The translations under genes and the position numbers were made by a program. 9,154 bases of DNA from Synergistaceae bacterium (GTDB lineage Bacteria; Synergistota; Synergistia; Synergistales; Synergistaceae), in the NCBI GenBank assembly GCA_031264605.1, contig JAISDQ010000218.1:1-9154 (forward strand), in the 5' to 3' direction. Numbering within the stretch: the first letter of the stretch is position 1; every line of letters begins with the position of its first letter. The notes beneath the pieces are model-generated. The model had not been told where the DNA came from. It saw only the letters and a program-made list of their open reading frames with translations, and ran no database searches. Shown here piece after piece: positions 6,930-9,154 of this stretch.

Positions 6930-7814
6930 TCACTTCTTGCTCTCGCCGTCCTGTATGAGAGCCGTTTCCTTCACTCCCTGCGGCCCCATGTTGATGTATC
7001 CGCCGTCCACCATGACCTCGTGCCCCGTTATGAACGAAGTGTCGTCCGAGAGCATCGCGAGCACGGTACCCGCCACTTCCACCGATTCACCGCAGCGCTG
7101 CATCATCTGACGGCGATTCATCTCATTGAAGAATTTTTCGCGCTGTCCCGGAGGCGCTTCCCACACGCCGCGCAGCGTCTCTCTCGTCCATATCGTGCCC
7201 GGGCTTACGTCGTTGACGCGAATGTTGTCCGAGGCGTAATCCAGTGCGGCGCACTTTGTCAGCATATGCACCGCGCCCTTGGCGGCGTTGTATGTCCAAC
7301 GGTTCGGCTGCGCGATATGAGCGGACACGCTGGAAATGTTCACTACCGCGCCGCCGCCCTGTTTGGCCATATGAGGGGCGCAGTTCGCTATCATGCGCGC
7401 GTATGCCACCGGCCCCGTAAACAGCACGTTGTACCAGTCCTGTTCGGTCGCGTCCGCGCCCTTGTCGATGAACCTGAACGCGTTATTTACGAGATAGTTT
7501 ACCTTTCCCCATTTTTCGACAGTCCTGTCGACCACTTCGCGGCAGAATTTCTCCTCGAGCATGTCGCCGGCCACGAACATCACGCCGAAACCGGCGTCGA
7601 GCAGCCGGCGTTCGGCGGCTCTTCCGGTCGATACTGTCCTGCCCGTGAAGGCGACGCTCGCGCCCTCCCGGCAGAGTTCCTCGACGATGGCCTCTCCTAT
7701 TCCGGTCGAACCCCCCGTCACTATGGCCGCTTTCCCCGCGAAACGATCGGGAAAAGGCTTGCGCGATCTGATGAGCAGCGTTTCTTCTGTGATTGTTCCG
7801 TAATCCCTGTTCAT
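6930..7814 (-). CDS. Short-chain dehydrogenase/reductase (SDR), classical type
   Basis: A 294-residue NAD(P)-dependent oxidoreductase of the classical SDR family, acting in the cytoplasm on an alcohol/ketone. The cofactor motif TGGSTGIG is at 33-40, after an N-terminal extension of about 27 residues. The NNAG motif appears as NNAF (110-113). The catalytic set is S162 (in NISSVS), Y175 and K179 (YNAAK, 175-179), and the C-terminal dimer region has SFITGHEVMVDGGY (260-273). R59 soon after the second strand may favour NADP. I start at ATG 7814 because GGGGGAG lies 9 bases upstream; ATG 7850 in frame has no such site. The gene follows the ketopantoate-reductase homologue by 49 bases and precedes the binding protein by 125, so it probably acts on the imported compound or its product. 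The substrate is not predictable; some homologues are annotated as fabG-like reductases or sugar dehydrogenases by default. Confidence 0.92.
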   Translation of the reverse strand: MNRDYGTITEETLLIRSRKPFPDRFAGKAAIVTGGSTGIGEAIVEELCREGASVAFTGRTVSTGRAAERRLLDAGFGVMFVAGDMLEEKFCREVVDRTVEKWGKVNYLVNNAFRFIDKGADATEQDWYNVLFTGPVAYARMIANCAPHMAKQGGGAVVNISSVSAHIAQPNRWTYNAAKGAVHMLTKCAALDYASDNIRVNDVSPGTIWTRETLRGVWEAPPGQREKFFNEMNRRQMMQRCGESVEVAGTVLAMLSDDTSFITGHEVMVDGGYINMGPQGVKETALIQDGESKK

Positions 7815-7863
7815 TCGCGTAAACTCCCCCTCATGCCAATTTAAAATCAAACGTTGACGTCCG

Positions 7864-8781
7864 TTACATATATCTTTTTTCCATGGAGTGAACCAAATGC
7901 ACTATCAGCTCGTTGCAGTTCACGGGCACGCCCTTGGCTTTTCCCAAACGGACTATGGCTCCGTTCATTCTGTCTATCTCCGTCCGTCGCTCATGGTGAA
8001 TATCCTGCCACATGGAGGTATGCGCTTCCTTTACCAATGACGCTAGCAGGGCGTTGTCTTTTTCGACGAACGTTTCATAGTCGAACGGCAGGCCATAGGC
8101 TTTAGCCACTTCCACCGATTCGCGCATCAGCATCTTGAACGCGTCGGAGAGGTATTCGCCGGCCAATTGAGGAGTGTTGACGTCCATTATGGCCACCAGC
8201 GCGTTGTTAGCGCAGTTGATCATCAGTTTTTCCCAGATAATCTCCTGAACGTGCTGTTTGTCGGATACATCGGTGTTGAGGCCGCACTCCTCGAACGCTT
8301 TCGCCGCCAGTTCGGCCTTGCTTTTGTCATCCCCGAGAGGCCCTATGTGTATGTACTGTCCTCCGCTGTTGTTGACGTACCCCGGGCCGATCATGCTTGC
8401 CGCTCTGTCCGTCGTTCCCATTATGACATTTTCCTTCGGGACGAACTTCAGAATATCCTCGTCGTTTCCGTATCCGTTTTGAAGCGACAGCACAAGGGTG
8501 TTCGCGCCGAGCAGCGCTTTATTCTGTTCCAGGGCGGCGGTCGTCTGAATGGATTTGACGAAGACGATCACGAGGTCGGAATCTTTAGCGTCCTGCGGGT
8601 TGGCTGTGGCTTTAGGGCGCACTGTCGTCTCCTCGCCTTTGAAGCGCACTCTCAGTCCGTTTTTATTGATCTCGTCGATGTGCTCTTTCCATACGTCGAC
8701 CAAAATAACGTCGTGTTTTTTGACGAGGTAACCGGCTATCATGCTTCCCATGGCGCCGGCGCCCAGTATCGCTATTTTCAT
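7864..8781 (-). CDS. Ketopantoate reductase family (ApbA/PanE) 2-oxoacid reductase
   Basis: A 305-residue protein of the PanE/ApbA family, the usual length. The Rossmann start is perfect: MKIAILGAGAMGSMIAG with GAGAMG at 7-12. The family's VKSIQT is at 75-80, SLQNGYGN at 99-106, the catalytic lysine is K185 in IIWEKLMINCANN, and the acidic partner is E268 in ERRTEID (264-270), matching K176 and E256 of the E. coli enzyme. The ATG at 8781 has GGGAG 8 bases upstream; the frame is open to 8874 but that part overlaps the preceding gene. Genuine PanE reduces ketopantoate to pantoate with NADPH for CoA synthesis. No panB or panC is in view, and the neighbours are a cyclase-family hydrolase, an SDR and a sugar-type importer, so I infer a catabolic 2-oxo/2-hydroxyacid role rather than vitamin synthesis. 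Hence no gene symbol. Confidence 0.92.
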   Translation of the reverse strand: MKIAILGAGAMGSMIAGYLVKKHDVILVDVWKEHIDEINKNGLRVRFKGEETTVRPKATANPQDAKDSDLVIVFVKSIQTTAALEQNKALLGANTLVLSLQNGYGNDEDILKFVPKENVIMGTTDRAASMIGPGYVNNSGGQYIHIGPLGDDKSKAELAAKAFEECGLNTDVSDKQHVQEIIWEKLMINCANNALVAIMDVNTPQLAGEYLSDAFKMLMRESVEVAKAYGLPFDYETFVEKDNALLASLVKEAHTSMWQDIHHERRTEIDRMNGAIVRLGKAKGVPVNCNELIVHLVHSMEKRYM

Positions 8782-8830
8782 TTCACTATCTCCCTCTTTC
8801 GCTGAATAAATTGGTTGCGTTTCGCGGAAT

Positions 8831-9154
8831 TCACTCCACTTCTGCGAACATGGTGATGGGCCCGCTGTCCACATCCATTCCCACCAGAAGCGGCAGGGCC
8901 AGCACTTGCTTCAGCTTCTTTCCGACGATACCCTCGAAGCATGCGTCCTCTATCACGCATGTGAAATGGTCGTGGTAGTGTCCCAGCATGTACCTGTGGC
9001 ACAGGTTGCCCTCGTCCATATGCCCGGGGTTCGTGAGTGAAATCCAATCCATGGCGACGCTTTTGAGCCTGAAATTATCCATGAGGTATTTGCACGCGGC
9101 GGCGCTCAAGGACGGATTTTCGACGGCGAAACGCTCCGGTTCGACGTCGCGCAG
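8831..9154 (-). CDS. Cyclase-family (kynurenine formamidase-like) metal hydrolase, C-terminal part, cut by the window edge
   Basis: Only the last 107 residues are present; the frame runs open to the right edge. The visible part matches the end of the cyclase family (PF04199, KynB and isatin-hydrolase group): a short NPSLSAAACKYLM helix, a strand reaching SVAMDWISLTNP, an HRYMLG segment, then LKQVLALPLLVGMDVDSGP and a final strand ITMFAEVE. The metal ligands of this family (HxGTHxDxPxH) lie in the N-terminal half and are not in view, so activity cannot be judged. Members usually open an amide or lactone-like bond using a divalent metal. HYHDH after HRYMLG is unusually histidine-rich, and I do not know a role for it. 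The stop lies 49 bases before the reductase gene, so the two are probably co-transcribed. The family call is fairly confident; the substrate is unknown. Confidence 0.75.
   Translation of the reverse strand: MRDVEPERFAVENPSLSAAACKYLMDNFRLKSVAMDWISLTNPGHMDEGNLCHRYMLGHYHDHFTCVIEDACFEGIVGKKLKQVLALPLLVGMDVDSGPITMFAEVE

Noticed and set aside
6894..7844. Plus-strand open frame (316 codons) opposite the SDR gene
   Set aside because: It has a composition full of Arg and His, no known domain, and is completely antisense to a clear SDR.
7864..8781. Genuine pantothenate-pathway panE
   Set aside because: The family motifs fit, but no other pantothenate gene is nearby and the context is a transport and catabolic-type cluster. 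The ApbA/PanE family is broad, so I withheld the symbol.

Overview
All convincing genes in this window lie on the minus strand, so transcription runs from position 9154 down to about 90. I see eight protein genes, seven complete and one cut by the right edge. There are no tRNA or rRNA genes, no mobile elements and no CRISPR array. The left edge opens with 13 consecutive G residues, which looks like a contig end or assembly artefact. The moderately GC-rich sequence, strong Shine-Dalgarno sites, and a periplasmic-binding protein with a signal peptidase I leader and no clear lipobox fit a diderm, probably anaerobic, bacterium. Synergistota is my guess from overall gene style. It is inference only and cannot be settled from this sequence.

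The right and centre (9154 to 3234) read as one co-directional cluster. In transcription order it holds the C-terminus of a cyclase-family (kynurenine formamidase-like) metal hydrolase, a ketopantoate-reductase-family dehydrogenase, a short-chain dehydrogenase, and then a complete RbsB/RbsA/RbsC-type ABC importer: binding protein, double ATPase and permease. Gaps are 49, 49, about 125, 135 and 16 bases. The simplest reading is an uptake-and-oxidoreduction cassette for one small polar substrate, possibly a sugar, a lactone or a hydroxy/oxo acid. No gene in view names the substrate. A strong 12-bp inverted repeat sits just after the binding-protein gene, where it could keep binding-protein mRNA more abundant than the ATPase and permease message.

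The left part (3233 to 94) is a second transcription unit. A 358-base gap without a gene holds a good sigma-70-type promoter, then a leader of about 220 bases that contains a textbook intrinsic terminator before the first start codon, so it looks like an attenuator or riboregulator. It controls a class V PLP aminotransferase and a long-form D-3-phosphoglycerate dehydrogenase (serA), separated by one base and probably translationally coupled. Together they can carry out the first two steps of phosphorylated serine synthesis, or run as a serine/hydroxypyruvate interconversion pair.

The most interesting items are the unassigned structured leader ahead of the aminotransferase-serA pair, and the cyclase/reductase/SDR/transporter cassette whose substrate is unknown.
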